Origin: Sphingomonas crocodyli
GTDB taxonomy: Bacteria; Pseudomonadota; Alphaproteobacteria; Sphingomonadales; Sphingomonadaceae
Assembly: GCF_004005865.1 (NCBI RefSeq)
Contig: NZ_SACN01000001.1
Location: 806,001 to 870,000, forward strand
Direction: 5' to 3'
DNA: 64,000 nt
The position numbers and the translations under genes were made by a program. This document shows positions 10,195 through 20,201 of the stretch, one piece after another. Position 1 is the first letter of the stretch, and each line of letters opens with the position of its first letter. The notes below the pieces were generated by a model. It did no database searches, was not told the DNA's origin, and worked only from the letters and a program-made list of their open reading frames with translations.

Positions 10195-10995
10195 CTAGAT
10201 CGCATAGTCGATCCCGCGCCGTTCCAACATGCGCAGACAGGCCTGCCACTCGATGCATTCGCGCCCATCACGCGGCCCGCCCGCGCGCTCCATCCAGCGA
10301 TCGACCACGGCGACATGCTGTTCGAGCACCGATTTGGGCGGGACGATGCACCCGTCCCTGTTCGCCACCGCAGCGACCTGCGCCTTGCAGGCGAACTCGA
10401 AATTGTGAAGGTGGACGAACGCCTCGGCGATCGTTGTACCTCCGATGAGCACGCCATGATTGCGCAGGATCACGATGTCGGCCGTCGCGAAATCATGGAC
10501 CAGACGATCGCACGCGGCATCGTCGAAACCATAATCGTGATAGCCGAGCAGCCCCATCAATCCCATCGCCGTCTGCGTGATCGGAAACAGCCCCCCTTCC
10601 ATCGCCGACACCGCCATGATCGCGGGCGTATGAACATGCGCGAGGCACATCAGATCGGGACGGCTCCGCAGCACGCTTCCGTGCAGAACATGGACGGCCT
10701 CGTTGCGCTCCGCCCCCGCGCTACCCGGCCGGGGCAATACCGCGCCACTTTCCGCATCGACGGTGATCAGGTTCGAGGCGGTAATCTCTTCGAACATCAA
10801 CCCGTAGCGATTGACCAGATAGGTATTGGTCGCATCCGGAATCCGGGCCGAAAGATGGTTATATATCAGGTCGGTCCACCCGAAATGATCGACAAGCCGA
10901 TAAAAGGCGGCAAGGTCGACACGCGTGCGCCATTCCACTTCGCTCATCGCGTGATCTGACGTTCGATGTATCGGTGTGACTGGCGATTTTTCCAT
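10195..10995 (-). CDS. Class II aldolase/adducin-family protein
   Basis: 266 residues, the size of fuculose-phosphate aldolase relatives. The family pattern is clear: FGWTDLIYNHLSARIPD near the N-terminus, then LAHVHTP, which supplies two of the metal-binding histidines, LRNHGVLIGG, and the third histidine in FVHLHNFEF. The metal binds the enediolate of an aldol substrate. Many family members in degradation clusters act on hydroxy-keto acids. The start could also be 16 codons further in (10947, MSEVEWRT); neither has a clear ribosome site. It sits upstream of the AraC gene in the same orientation and fits a carbon-carbon cleavage step. The exact reaction is not known. Confidence 0.88.
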   Translation of the reverse strand: MEKSPVTPIHRTSDHAMSEVEWRTRVDLAAFYRLVDHFGWTDLIYNHLSARIPDATNTYLVNRYGLMFEEITASNLITVDAESGAVLPRPGSAGAERNEAVHVLHGSVLRSRPDLMCLAHVHTPAIMAVSAMEGGLFPITQTAMGLMGLLGYHDYGFDDAACDRLVHDFATADIVILRNHGVLIGGTTIAEAFVHLHNFEFACKAQVAAVANRDGCIVPPKSVLEQHVAVVDRWMERAGGPRDGRECIEWQACLRMLERRGIDYAI

Positions 10996-11359
10996 GACAC
11001 CATTTACGCCTGCTTCGCCGTCATCGACGAGCGCCCAATCGTCCGAAACCCAACGCTGTGCGTCCCGGCGGGTCTGCCCGCATTTACTTGGCTTAGTGGG
11101 CTCTGTGCTGCGTCGGCGCGCAGATTCGAGGAAGTCCTATGGCGACTTTACCATGCGACGGTGATGGAGAGTTTCCAGACCGTACAGGATACCGCGCGGG
11201 CCGCATAATCGCCGGTCGGCCTAGCGGCGACATCGGCGGATTGTTTCTCTATGGGAAATAATCTCCTTCGTGTTTTGCGCATTCATCTCGCCGAATGTCA
11301 GCCGCATAAACCGCATACAGGGTCGGGAATGGCCCGGTCTGAACCCTTGGAGAAGCATC
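10996..11359. other. Divergent intergenic region, gene-free
   Basis: These 364 bases separate the leftward aldolase gene from the rightward GST gene and must hold promoters for both directions. Short open frames here have no ribosome sites or family features. I see no convincing operator palindrome, terminator or RNA gene. Confidence 0.5.
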
Positions 11360-11977
11360 ATGAAGCTCTACCATCATCCGCTGTCGGGCCATTCGCACCG
11401 TGCCCGCCTGTTCCTCTCGCTGCTCGGGCTGCCGCACGAACTGGTCGAGGTCGATCTGAAGTCGGGAGCCCACAAGACGCCCGACTTTCTCGCCAAGAAC
11501 CCATTCGGGCAGGTTCCCGCGCTCGAGGATCGCGACATCATCGTCGCGGATTCCAATGCGATCCTCGTCTATCTCGCGAAGAAGGCCGGGCGCACCGACT
11601 GGTTGCCTGAAACGCCGTTCGAGGCGGCCGCTGTCCAGCGCTGGCTCTCGGTCGCGGCGGGCGAGATCGCTTATGGTCCGGCGGCTGCGCGGCTCATCAC
11701 CGTGTTCGGTGCGCCCTATAATGCCGATGAGGTGATCGCCCGCGCTCATGTCATTCTGGCGAAGATCGAACTCCATCTCGCCCATCGCGACTGGCTGGCC
11801 GCCGACGGGCCTACGATCGCCGATGTCGCGATCTACAGCTATGTGGCGCGCGCGCCGGAGGGCAATGTCGATCTGTCGGGCTATCCGGCGGTGAAGGCGC
11901 TTCTGCGCCGGATCGAAGCACTGCCGGGCTTCGTGCCTTTCGTCAAAACGCCCGTCGGCCTCGCCGCGGCCGCATGA
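11360..11977 (+). CDS. Glutathione S-transferase
   Basis: 205 residues from the ATG at 11360, which follows GGAG by 7 nt; the longer open frame upstream is not used. The N-terminal thioredoxin-like domain begins [18 protein letters not shown], where the Ser/His pair replaces the usual active-site Tyr. It continues with [12 protein letters not shown] (cis-proline) and [11 protein letters not shown], the glutathione gamma-Glu binding segment. An all-helical domain follows with [12 protein letters not shown], the family N-capping box. Such GSTs conjugate glutathione to electrophiles or act as dehalogenases or isomerases in degradation pathways. It starts a rightward run with the fused oxidoreductase and the DUF1348 gene, suggesting detoxification or a catabolic step. 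Confidence 0.93.
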   Translation: MKLYHHPLSGHSHRARLFLSLLGLPHELVEVDLKSGAHKTPDFLAKNPFGQVPALEDRDIIVADSNAILVYLAKKAGRTDWLPETPFEAAAVQRWLSVAAGEIAYGPAAARLITVFGAPYNADEVIARAHVILAKIELHLAHRDWLAADGPTIADVAIYSYVARAPEGNVDLSGYPAVKALLRRIEALPGFVPFVKTPVGLAAAA

Positions 11978-12030
11978 TCGTCACGCCGGGCGCGTCTGAC
12001 CGCGCGTCCGGCTCGCTTCGGGAGGCAGGG

Positions 12031-14094
12031 ATGATCGACAAGCCGAAGCTGGCCATCTGGCATGAGGGCGAGCGGGCCCTTCAGGAAAAGGTGGGCGTTG
12101 CCGATCGGATGGCGGAGATCGGCAAGCGCGTGGTGCGCGATTTCATGCCCGATCAGCATCGCGACTTTTACGCGCAGCTTCCCTTCATCGTCCTCGGCAG
12201 CGTCGATGCTGCCGGCGATGCCTGGGCCACCTTTGTCGAGGGGCGGCCGGGCTTCATGTCCTCCCCAACGCCGACCATTCTCGACATCGCGGCCCGCCCG
12301 CACCCCGGCGATCCCGCCGGCCAAGGTATCGGCGACGGCACGCCTGTCGGCCTGCTCGGGATCGAACTGCACACGCGCCGCCGCAACCGGATGAACGGCG
12401 TCGCGACGCACACCGACGGCGGTATGCGGATCGAAGTCGACCAGAGCTTCGGCAATTGCCCGCGCTACATCCAGTTGCGCGACTTCGCCTTCGTTCGCGA
12501 TCCCGCCTTGCCGGTCGCGGACGAGGCCGAGGAACTCCCGCAGATCGACGCGCCCGCCCGCGCAATGATCGAAGGCGCCGACGCTTTCTACGTCGCAACC
12601 TATGCCGATCGCGAGGGGGCGCGACAGGTCGACGTGTCGCACCGCGGCGGCAAGGCCGGGTTCGTTCGCGTCGCCGAAGACGGGCTGCTCACGATCCCCG
12701 ATTTCGACGGCAATCTGTTCTTCTCCACGCTGGGCAACATCCTGCTTAACGGGAAGGCCGGGCTGGTCTTCGCGGATTATGCGACCGGCGACATGCTGCA
12801 CATGACGGGCGATGCCGAGGTGATCCTGGACTCGCCCGAGATTGCCGCCTTCCAGGGCGCCGAGCGGCTATGGACCTTCCGCCCGCGCCGCATCGTCCGC
12901 CGTTCGGGTGCGCTTGCCCTGCGCTGGACCTTTCGTGCGGATGGCTGGTCGCCCAATGCGCTGATGACCGGCGACTGGGATCAGGCCGCCGATCGCCTGC
13001 GCGCGGCGGAACTTGCCACCCGCTGGCGCCCGATGAAGGTCGTCCGGATCGTTGACGAAAGCAGTACGATCCGGTCGTTCCACCTGACGCCCGACGACGG
13101 CATCGGCCTGCTCCCGCATCAGGCGGGCCAGCACCTGCCGATCCGGGTGACGTTGGCGGGCGCGGACAAGCCGATCATCCGCACCTACACATTGTCGGTC
13201 GCGCCGTCCGACAATCTCTACCGGATCAGCGTGAAGCGCGATGGCGCGGTCTCCAGCCATCTCCACGACAGCATCCGCGAAGGCGACATCATCGAGGCCC
13301 GCGCGCCGGCCGGCGATTTCGTGATCGATGCACAGGCGACGCGGCCTGCGGTGCTCCTGGCGGGCGGGGTCGGGATCACCCCGATGCTCGCGATGCTGCG
13401 CCACGTCGTTTACGAAGGCGTCCGCAAGCAGTCGGTTCGCCCGACCCACCTCTTTCACGCCGCCCGCATCCGCGCCGAGCGCCCGTTCGATACCGAACTC
13501 GCCGATCTGGTCGAGGCTTCCTACAATGCAGTGCGCGTGATCCGGGTGCTCAGCGACCCGGCCGGCGCTCGGGAGGGCGTCGATTATGATGCCGCCGGGC
13601 GCATCGATATGCCGCTGCTGACCCGCTTCCTGCGCTTCGACGATTACGACTTCTATGTCTGCGGTCCGCCCGCCTTCACCCAGTCGCTCTACGACGGATT
13701 GCGCGGATATGGCGTTGCCGATGCGCGCATCCATGCCGAGGCTTTCGGCCCGTCGTCACTGGTCCGCACCCCGGATGCCGGCACGCCACCCCCGAAGCGC
13801 CGCCCACCGTCGGACAAGCCGGTCCCCGTCGCCTTCCTCAATTCGCTGAAGGAAGCGCGCTGGACGCCGGGTGCCGGCACCTTGCTCGAACTGGCCGAAG
13901 CCCGCGGTCTGGAGCCTGAGTTCAGCTGCCGCGAGGGATCGTGCGGAACCTGCAAGACCAAGCTGCTCAAAGGCGCCGTCACCTACATCAGGGAGCCGAC
14001 TGCCGCCGTTGCCGAGGATGAGGTGCTGATCTGTTGTGCCGTGCCCGCAAAGCCGGAAACCGACGACGAAGACCGTATTCAACTCGCGCTCTGA
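12031..14094 (+). CDS. Fused PNPOx-like flavoprotein, ferredoxin-NAD(P)H reductase and 2Fe-2S ferredoxin
   Basis: 687 residues from the ATG at 12031, chosen because GGGAGG lies just before it; a start at 11974 overlapping the GST stop (ATGA) is the alternative. Residues ~1-330 are a pyridoxamine-phosphate-oxidase-like split barrel ([30 protein letters not shown]-type segment [12 protein letters not shown]). Residues ~335-560 form an FAD/NAD reductase with the flavin motif RTYTLS, the nucleotide loop [12 protein letters not shown] and YVCGPPAF. The C-terminal ~85 residues are a plant-type ferredoxin with CREGSCGTC and a distant fourth Cys in LICC. It can therefore carry electrons from NAD(P)H through flavin to an iron-sulfur centre. 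It may supply the monooxygenase or act on its own substrate; this is inference. Confidence 0.9.
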   Translation: MIDKPKLAIWHEGERALQEKVGVADRMAEIGKRVVRDFMPDQHRDFYAQLPFIVLGSVDAAGDAWATFVEGRPGFMSSPTPTILDIAARPHPGDPAGQGIGDGTPVGLLGIELHTRRRNRMNGVATHTDGGMRIEVDQSFGNCPRYIQLRDFAFVRDPALPVADEAEELPQIDAPARAMIEGADAFYVATYADREGARQVDVSHRGGKAGFVRVAEDGLLTIPDFDGNLFFSTLGNILLNGKAGLVFADYATGDMLHMTGDAEVILDSPEIAAFQGAERLWTFRPRRIVRRSGALALRWTFRADGWSPNALMTGDWDQAADRLRAAELATRWRPMKVVRIVDESSTIRSFHLTPDDGIGLLPHQAGQHLPIRVTLAGADKPIIRTYTLSVAPSDNLYRISVKRDGAVSSHLHDSIREGDIIEARAPAGDFVIDAQATRPAVLLAGGVGITPMLAMLRHVVYEGVRKQSVRPTHLFHAARIRAERPFDTELADLVEASYNAVRVIRVLSDPAGAREGVDYDAAGRIDMPLLTRFLRFDDYDFYVCGPPAFTQSLYDGLRGYGVADARIHAEAFGPSSLVRTPDAGTPPPKRRPPSDKPVPVAFLNSLKEARWTPGAGTLLELAEARGLEPEFSCREGSCGTCKTKLLKGAVTYIREPTAAVAEDEVLICCAVPAKPETDDEDRIQLAL

Positions 14095-14122
14095 CCATCA
14101 TTCCATCCCGAAAGGACCGATC

Positions 14123-14588
14123 ATGTCCCGTCCGCCGCTTCCCCCCCTTCACCGAACGCAGCGCCATCGAGAAGGTGCGCCTGGCCGAAGATGGCTGGAA
14201 CAGCCGCGATCCGGCGAAGGTCGCGCTCGCCTACACGGTCGACACGCGCTGGCGGAACCGCGCCGAGTTCGTGACCAATCGCGAAGAGGCGCAGGCCTTC
14301 CTCACGCGCAAGTGGAACAAGGAACTCGATTATCGCCTGATCAAGGAACTTTGGGCGTTTACCGGCAACCGCATCGCGGTGCGCTATGCCTACGAATATC
14401 ACGACGATAGCGGCCATTGGTTCCGCGCTTATGGCAACGAAAATTGGGAATTTGCCGAAGACGGGCTGATGCGCGCGCGTCACGCCAGCATCAACGAGCA
14501 TCCGATCCGCGAGGAGGATCGCAAGTTCCGCTGGCGGCTCGGTCGCCGCCCGGACGACCATCCCGGCCTCAGCTATTTCGGCTTCTGA
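14123..14588 (+). pseudogene. DUF1348/NTF2-like protein gene with a one-base frameshift in a C7 tract
   Basis: An ATG at 14123 with an AAAGGA site opens a frame reading MSRPPLPP and then goes out of frame. The continuation [20 protein letters not shown], which is the family N-terminus, lies one frame over and runs to 14588. Removing one C from the run of seven at 14141-14147 joins both parts into one ~154-residue protein beginning [17 protein letters not shown]. The rest ([40 protein letters not shown]) is intact and typical of the nuclear transport factor 2-like DUF1348 family, of unknown activity. The indel may be a sequencing error, a true mutation or a slippage switch. It follows the fused oxidoreductase by 28 nt. 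Confidence 0.82.
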
Positions 14589-14708
14589 CCGGGGCGTCCA
14601 TACCCACATTCCATCCGATTTTCCGCCCGATATCCTATGCAAGGCTTCCGAAGTGGATGCGGAGACGCTTATGCAGATGCACTGGCGTTGCGGCATGGGA
14701 AGGTGCGG

Positions 14709-15599
14709 ATGGACCGTTGGCAGGCGATGCGCATTTTCGTCAAAGTCGCCGAAACGGAAAGCTTCGTTGCGGCGGCGCGCGACATGCATGTCAGCGCGCC
14801 GGTCGTCACCCGCGCGATCGCGTCGCTGGAGGCTTTAATCGGCACCCGCCTGCTCGTGCGCACCACCCGGTCGGTGAAGATGACAGAGGCCGGCGTCCGC
14901 TATTTCGACGATTGCCGCCGCATCCTGTCCGACATCGCCGAGGCGGAGGCGGCCGCCGCCGGGTCCTATGCCACGCCTGCGGGAACATTGGCCGTCACCG
15001 CATCCGCGATGTTCGGCCAGATCTACGTCCTCCCGATCGTGACCAAATATCTGGATGCCCACCCTACGATGTCGGCGCGAACCTTCTTCGTCGATCGGCC
15101 GGTCAACATCGTCGAAGAGGGCATCGATGTCGCGATCCGCATCGGGCACCTGCCGGATTCGGGCTTCTCCGCGATCAAGGTGGGCACGGTCCGCCGCGTC
15201 ATCGTCGGATCGCCCGCTTATTTCGATCGGCATGGCATTCCGGAAACGTCCGCCGACCTGAAACACCATCGCATCGCGGCCGCCACCAGCGCATGGGGAT
15301 CGCCCGAATGGCGTTTCGCCAATGATCAGCGCGTCACCGTCAACGCCGTGCTTCAGTGCAATACCAACGATGCTGCGATCGCCGCGGCAAAAGCCGGTTG
15401 GGGCCTCACGCGCGTGCTGCATTATCAGGTCGGCCCCGCATTGCAGGCGGGCGAGCTCCAGATCGTCCTGGCGGACAACGAGGAACCGCCACTCCCCATC
15501 CACGTAATGCACCCCGAAGGCCGCCATGCGCCTGCCAAAGTGCGGGCCTTCGTCGATCTCGCGGTATCACGCCTGCGCGAGAGCCGGTTGCTCAACTGA
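14709..15599 (+). CDS. LysR-family transcriptional regulator
   Basis: 296 residues from the ATG at 14709 (GGGAAGG upstream); an upstream extension to 14637 has no site. The N-terminal winged HTH is canonical: MRIFVKVAETESFVAAARD, VSAPVVTRAIASLEALIGTR and LLVRTTRSVKMTEAG. The effector domain follows with GTLAVTASAMFGQIYVLPI and DVAIRIGHLPDSG, close to the CrgA/AaeR-like group. It stands between the rightward oxidoreductase genes and the leftward MFS gene, and probably controls one or both. No T-N11-A box was identified with confidence. Confidence 0.93.
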   Translation: MDRWQAMRIFVKVAETESFVAAARDMHVSAPVVTRAIASLEALIGTRLLVRTTRSVKMTEAGVRYFDDCRRILSDIAEAEAAAAGSYATPAGTLAVTASAMFGQIYVLPIVTKYLDAHPTMSARTFFVDRPVNIVEEGIDVAIRIGHLPDSGFSAIKVGTVRRVIVGSPAYFDRHGIPETSADLKHHRIAAATSAWGSPEWRFANDQRVTVNAVLQCNTNDAAIAAAKAGWGLTRVLHYQVGPALQAGELQIVLADNEEPPLPIHVMHPEGRHAPAKVRAFVDLAVSRLRESRLLN

Positions 15600-15610
15600 G
15601 CCGAGGCGTA

Positions 15611-16948
15611 TCATCCTGCGCTCGTTGAACGCGCCCATTCCCGGTTGATGGCAAGCGCGGCGAGGGTGCAGATCGCGCCGGAGAGCAGGTAGGCCCCGAC
15701 CGACCAGAGGCCGAAGCGGGTCGCCAGCGCCAGCGCGACCAGCGGGGCGAAGCCGGCGCCGATCAGCCAGGCGAGGTTCGCGACGGTCGCCGCGCCGGTG
15801 TAGCGGCGCTCGCTGGAGAAGCTGCCGTTCACCGCGCCCGATGACTGGCCGAAGGCGATGCCGAGCAGGACGAAGCCGGCGAGCATATAGACGGTCTCAC
15901 CGAAGCCGCCCGCGCCGAGCAGTTGCGGCGCGAAGCCGCTATAGGCCGCGATCAGCCCGGCCGAGATGCCCAGCACTGCGCGCCGCCCGACCCGATCGGC
16001 GACAACACCCGAGGCGAGCATCGCCAGCACGCAGACCATCGCGCCGATGATCTCGATCAACAGGAAGCGTTCGGCCGATTCGCCGGTGTTGAGCAGCACC
16101 CACGACAGCGGGAACACCGTGACGAGGTGGAACAAGGCGAAGCTGGCGAGCGGCGCGAAGGAGCCGAGCGCGATCGTCCGCCAATCGAGCCGGACGGTTT
16201 CCCAGAACGGCGCGGGCTGCAGTTCGCGGCTTTCGAACAGATGCTGGAATTCGGGCGTCGCCACCAGCCGGAGCCGGGCGAACAGGGCGACGACGTTGAT
16301 CGCGAAGGCGACGAAGAAGGGATAGCGCCAGCCCCACGACAGGAAATCGGCGTCCGACAGGGTCGTCAGGAAGAAGGCGAACAGGCCCGCCGCCACGATC
16401 AGGCCCAGCGGCGCGCCCAGCTGCGGGATCATCGCATACCAGCCGCGCTGGTTGGCGGGCGCGTTGAGCGACAATAGCGAAGGCAGCCCGTCCCACGCGC
16501 CGCCCAGCGCCATGCCCTGCCCGATGCGCAGCACCGCCAGGGCCCAGATCGCGGTGACGCCCATCTGTTCGTAACCCGGGATGAACGCCATCGACATCGT
16601 CGATCCGCCCAGCAGGAACAAGGCGATGGTGAGCTTCACGCCGCGCCCGTGATGGCGATCGATCCACATGAACAATGCCGACCCCAGCGGGCGTGCGAGG
16701 AACGCCAGCGAGAACAGGCCGAACGAATAGAGCGTGCCCGTCACCGCATCGACGAAGGGAAAGAGCAGCGACGGAAAGACCAGAACTGACGCGATCGCAT
16801 AAACGAAGAAGTCGAAGAACTCGCTGGTCCGCCCGACGACAACGCCGATCGCGATCTCGCCCGGGGCGATACGATGCTCGTGCGCGTGCAGACGCTGCGC
16901 GTCGCGCTCGAGAGTTGTCGAATTCGATCCGGCGATCGGTGCAGTCAT
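15611..16948 (-). CDS. MFS transporter, metabolite:H+ symporter (MHS) type
   Basis: 445 residues with about 12 hydrophobic segments. The N-terminal GRTSEFFDFFVYAIAS followed by VFPSLLFPF, the loop ARPLGSALFMWIDRHHGRG and the second-half loop VADRVGRRAVLG are hallmarks of the MHS branch (KgtP, ShiA and aromatic-acid carriers). It would import an organic acid with protons across the inner membrane. It converges on the LysR gene with 11 nt between stops, and closes the catabolic island. Transport of an acid intermediate of the pathway is a reasonable guess. Confidence 0.92.
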   Translation of the reverse strand: MTAPIAGSNSTTLERDAQRLHAHEHRIAPGEIAIGVVVGRTSEFFDFFVYAIASVLVFPSLLFPFVDAVTGTLYSFGLFSLAFLARPLGSALFMWIDRHHGRGVKLTIALFLLGGSTMSMAFIPGYEQMGVTAIWALAVLRIGQGMALGGAWDGLPSLLSLNAPANQRGWYAMIPQLGAPLGLIVAAGLFAFFLTTLSDADFLSWGWRYPFFVAFAINVVALFARLRLVATPEFQHLFESRELQPAPFWETVRLDWRTIALGSFAPLASFALFHLVTVFPLSWVLLNTGESAERFLLIEIIGAMVCVLAMLASGVVADRVGRRAVLGISAGLIAAYSGFAPQLLGAGGFGETVYMLAGFVLLGIAFGQSSGAVNGSFSSERRYTGAATVANLAWLIGAGFAPLVALALATRFGLWSVGAYLLSGAICTLAALAINREWARSTSAG

Positions 16949-17028
16949 AAGGGTTCGCTCCGGCGGACAAGCCTGATAATATGTTGTTTCGACGCTCCTT
17001 GCACCAGAAATGCAGCACCGGGGGGATA

Positions 17029-17041
17029 GGACAAAATGTCC
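17029..17041. promoter_or_regulatory. Short palindrome upstream of cyoA, possible operator
   Basis: GGACAAAATGTCC is a perfect 5-bp inverted repeat around AAA, about 40 nt before the cyoA start, in the 131-bp space between the divergent MFS and cyo genes. Position fits a regulator site, but I cannot tie it to RegA, Fnr or any other factor. Confidence 0.25.
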
Positions 17042-17079
17042 AATGTCGGCACGACAGCACGCCGGGATAGGCGGTGACC

Positions 17080-18180
17080 ATGCGCGAACACCTTTTTCCT
17101 GCGATCCCGCGTCCCCTGAAGGCCGCGACCATCCTATCGGCGGCGGCTCTGCTGTCGTCCTGCAGTCGGGCTGTGCTCGATCCGGCAGGCGACATCGCGG
17201 TGCAGCAGCGAGATATCATCTACATCTCGACCGCTTTGATGCTGCTGATCATCGTGCCGGTGATGGCGCTGATCGTCGTGTTCGCGTGGCGCTATCGCAA
17301 GGGCAAGGGCGCGACCTACGATCCGAAGTTCGATCATTCGACCGCGCTGGAACTGGTGATCTGGTCGGCGCCGCTGCTGATCATCATTTGTCTCGGCGCG
17401 CTGACATGGTGGAGCACGCACCTGCTCGATCCGTTCCGCCCGCTCAACCGCGTGTCGGCGACGAAGGCGGTCGATCCCAACGTCAAGCCGCTGGTGATCC
17501 AGGTCGTCTCGCTCGATTGGAAATGGCTGTTCATCTATCCCGAACAGGGCGTCGCGACGGTCAACGAGCTGGTGATGCCGGTCGATCGGCCGGTGCGGTT
17601 CGATCTGACGTCCACCAACATGATGAACACCTTCTACGCGCCGACGCTCGCGGGGATGATCTACACCATGCCGGGGATGCGCAGCACGCTTCACGCGGTG
17701 ATCAACCGCGAAGGGACGTATGACGGCCTGTCCGCCAATTATAGCGGCGCGGGCTTTTCGCACATGCGCTTCAAGCTGCATGGCGTGAAGGATGCCGGTT
17801 TCGAAAGCTGGGTGGCGGGTGTCCGCGCCCGCGGATCGGCGCTTGATGTCGACAATTATCTGAAGCTGGAAAAGCCGAGCCAGCGCGTGCCGGTGATGCG
17901 CTTTGCGCAGGTCGAACCCGAACTGTTCCGCCGCATCCTGCAACGCTGCGTCAAGCCCGGCACGCCGTGCATGACCGGGATGCACGGTTCGCAGCCGGAG
18001 GAAGGCAAGCCCGAAGGCGCGGTGTTCAAGGAAGGGCATGAAAAGGGCGGGGGCGAAAGCCTCACCCCGCAGCCCGGCGCGCAATCGCCGCCGCCGGCCG
18101 CCGGCCAGCATCACGACCATCACAGCTCGCTCAACCTTATCGACGCCGCGCCGGGCACCGCCCGCGTCGCCGCCGCCTGA
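17080..18180 (+). CDS. cyoA: Cytochrome bo3-type ubiquinol oxidase subunit II
   Basis: 366 residues from the ATG at 17080; a GTG two codons earlier is in frame. It is a lipoprotein: signal helix and lipobox LLSSC near residue 26. Two transmembrane segments follow ([20 protein letters not shown] and [20 protein letters not shown]), then the periplasmic cupredoxin domain with [19 protein letters not shown] and [11 protein letters not shown]. The CuA ligands of cytochrome c oxidases are missing, as expected for a quinol oxidase. The C-terminus is extended and rich in Gly, Pro and His. It heads the cyoABCD-SURF1-regBA run; the next gene starts 14 nt after its stop. Confidence 0.95.
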   Translation: MREHLFPAIPRPLKAATILSAAALLSSCSRAVLDPAGDIAVQQRDIIYISTALMLLIIVPVMALIVVFAWRYRKGKGATYDPKFDHSTALELVIWSAPLLIIICLGALTWWSTHLLDPFRPLNRVSATKAVDPNVKPLVIQVVSLDWKWLFIYPEQGVATVNELVMPVDRPVRFDLTSTNMMNTFYAPTLAGMIYTMPGMRSTLHAVINREGTYDGLSANYSGAGFSHMRFKLHGVKDAGFESWVAGVRARGSALDVDNYLKLEKPSQRVPVMRFAQVEPELFRRILQRCVKPGTPCMTGMHGSQPEEGKPEGAVFKEGHEKGGGESLTPQPGAQSPPPAAGQHHDHHSSLNLIDAAPGTARVAAA

Positions 18181-18194
18181 TCGACGGAGCCATC

Positions 18195-20201
18195 ATGTTC
18201 GACGAATCCGTCATCAAGACGATCTTCGGTCGCCTGACCCTCGAATCCTTCCCGGTCCACGAACCGATCCTGCTCGTCACCTTCATCGTGGTGATGACGC
18301 TGGGCCTCGGCATCGTCGCCGCGGTCACCAAGTACAAGCTGTGGGGTTTCCTGTGGCGCGAATGGTTCACCTCGGTCGATCATAAGAAGATCGGGATCAT
18401 GTACATGATCCTGGGCATCATCATGCTTCTGCGCGGTTTCGCCGACGCGCTGATGATGCGCGCGCAGCAGGCGATCGCGTTCGGCGCGAGCGAGGGCTAT
18501 CTCAACTCGCATCATTATGATCAGATCTTCTCGGCGCACGGGACGATCATGATCTTCTTCGTCGCGATCCCGCTGATCGTCGGCCTCGTCAACTATGTGA
18601 TGCCGCTGCAGATCGGCGCGCGCGACGTGGCCTTTCCCTTCCTCAACAATCTCAGCTTCTGGCTGACGGTGGCAGGCGCGCTGCTGGTGATGGTGTCGCT
18701 GTTCGTCGGCGAATTCTCACGCGGCGGCTGGCTCAATTATGTGCCGGTCACCAACCTGCAGAACAGCCCCGATACCGGGCCGGATTATTATCTGTGGGCG
18801 CTGCAGATAGCCGGTGTGGGCACGACGTTGTCCGCGATCAACATGGTCACGACGATCATCAAGATGCGCGCGCCCGGCATGACGATGATGAAGATGCCGA
18901 TCTTCACCTGGACGGCCCTGTGCAGCAACGTGCTGGCGATCGCGATCTTCCCGGTGCTGACCGGCGCCTTCGCGCTGCTGATGCTCGATCGCTATGTCGG
19001 CACCAACTTCTTCACCAACGATCTCGGCGGCAACCCGATGATGTATTGGAACCTGGTGTGGATCTGGGGCCATCCGGAGGTGTACGTCCTCGTCCTGCCC
19101 GTCTTCGGCATCTATTCGGAGATCACGTCGACCTTCACCGGCAAGCGCCTCTTCGGCTATTCGTCGATGGTCTATGCCACGGTCGTCATCACGATCCTGA
19201 GCTACCTCGTGTGGCTGCACCATTTCTTCACGATGGGATCGGGCGCCAGCGTCAACAGCTTCTTCGGGATCGCCACGATGGTGATCTCGATCCCGACCGG
19301 CGCGAAGATCTTCAACTGGCTGTTCACGATGTATCGCGGCGAAATCCGCTACGAACTGCCGATGATGTGGGTGGTCGCCTTCATGCTCACCTTCGTGGTA
19401 GGCGGGATGACGGGCGTGCTGCTCGCGGTGCCGCCGGCGGACTTCGTGCTGCACAACTCGCTGTTCCTCGTCGCGCACTTCCATAACGTGATCATTGGCG
19501 GCGTGGTGTTCGGCCTGTTCGCGGGGATGGATTACTGGTTCCCCAAGGCCTTCGGTTTCCGCCTCGACCGTTTCTGGGGGAAGGTGACCTTCTGGGGCTG
19601 GGTGATCGGATACTGGGTTGCGTGGACGCCGATCTACATCGTCGGCCTGATGGGCACGACGCGCCGCGTGAACCATTTCGACGATCCCAGCCTTCAGATC
19701 TGGTTCGTGATCGCGGCGATCGGCGCGGTGATCATCCTGATCGGTATCCTGGCCTTCGTGATCCAGATCGCGGTCAGCATCATCAACCGCGACAAGCTGC
19801 GCGACACGACGGGCGATCCGTGGAACGGTCGCACGCTTGAATGGTCGACCAGTTCGCCGCCGCCCGCGTACAACTTCGCCTTCTCGCCGCAGGTCCACGA
19901 TCTCGATGCATGGTACGACATGAAGGATCGTGGGGCCGAACGGCCGGTAAAGGGCTTCCTGCCGATCCACATGCCGCGCAACACCGGGGCAGGCGTGATC
20001 CTCTCCGGCCTTGCGATGGTGCTGGGCTTCGCGATGGTCTGGTACATCTGGTGGCTCGCCGCTTTGTCGGCCGGTGCGCTGCTGATCGGCGGGATCATCC
20101 ACACCTTCAATTACAACCGCGACTATCACATCCCGGCGGATGAGGTGGCGGAACAGGAAGACGCGCGCACGAAGCTGCTCGCGGCGGGGGCGGCAGCATG
20201 A
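18195..20201 (+). CDS. cyoB: Cytochrome bo3-type ubiquinol oxidase subunit I
   Basis: 668 residues, the catalytic subunit of the haem-copper oxidase. All key residues are visible: low-spin haem His in [10 protein letters not shown], CuB His and the cross-linked Tyr in WGHPEVYVL, the two His in WLHHFFTMG, the K-channel Lys in [12 protein letters not shown], and the high-spin haem and second low-spin haem His in [10 protein letters not shown]. Fifteen or so membrane segments include the extra N- and C-terminal ones typical of bo3 enzymes ([33 protein letters not shown]). It oxidises ubiquinol and reduces O2 while pumping protons. Its stop overlaps the cyoC start (ATGA), indicating translational coupling. 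Confidence 0.97.
   Translation: MFDESVIKTIFGRLTLESFPVHEPILLVTFIVVMTLGLGIVAAVTKYKLWGFLWREWFTSVDHKKIGIMYMILGIIMLLRGFADALMMRAQQAIAFGASEGYLNSHHYDQIFSAHGTIMIFFVAIPLIVGLVNYVMPLQIGARDVAFPFLNNLSFWLTVAGALLVMVSLFVGEFSRGGWLNYVPVTNLQNSPDTGPDYYLWALQIAGVGTTLSAINMVTTIIKMRAPGMTMMKMPIFTWTALCSNVLAIAIFPVLTGAFALLMLDRYVGTNFFTNDLGGNPMMYWNLVWIWGHPEVYVLVLPVFGIYSEITSTFTGKRLFGYSSMVYATVVITILSYLVWLHHFFTMGSGASVNSFFGIATMVISIPTGAKIFNWLFTMYRGEIRYELPMMWVVAFMLTFVVGGMTGVLLAVPPADFVLHNSLFLVAHFHNVIIGGVVFGLFAGMDYWFPKAFGFRLDRFWGKVTFWGWVIGYWVAWTPIYIVGLMGTTRRVNHFDDPSLQIWFVIAAIGAVIILIGILAFVIQIAVSIINRDKLRDTTGDPWNGRTLEWSTSSPPPAYNFAFSPQVHDLDAWYDMKDRGAERPVKGFLPIHMPRNTGAGVILSGLAMVLGFAMVWYIWWLAALSAGALLIGGIIHTFNYNRDYHIPADEVAEQEDARTKLLAAGAAA

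Noticed and set aside
10966..11208. 80-codon rightward frame between the aldolase and GST genes
   Set aside because: No ribosome site, no family pattern and Cys/Trp-rich composition unlike the neighbouring proteins.
18717..20129. 470-codon leftward frame opposite cyoB
   Set aside because: His/Asp/Arg-rich mirror product; cyoB has all catalytic residues.
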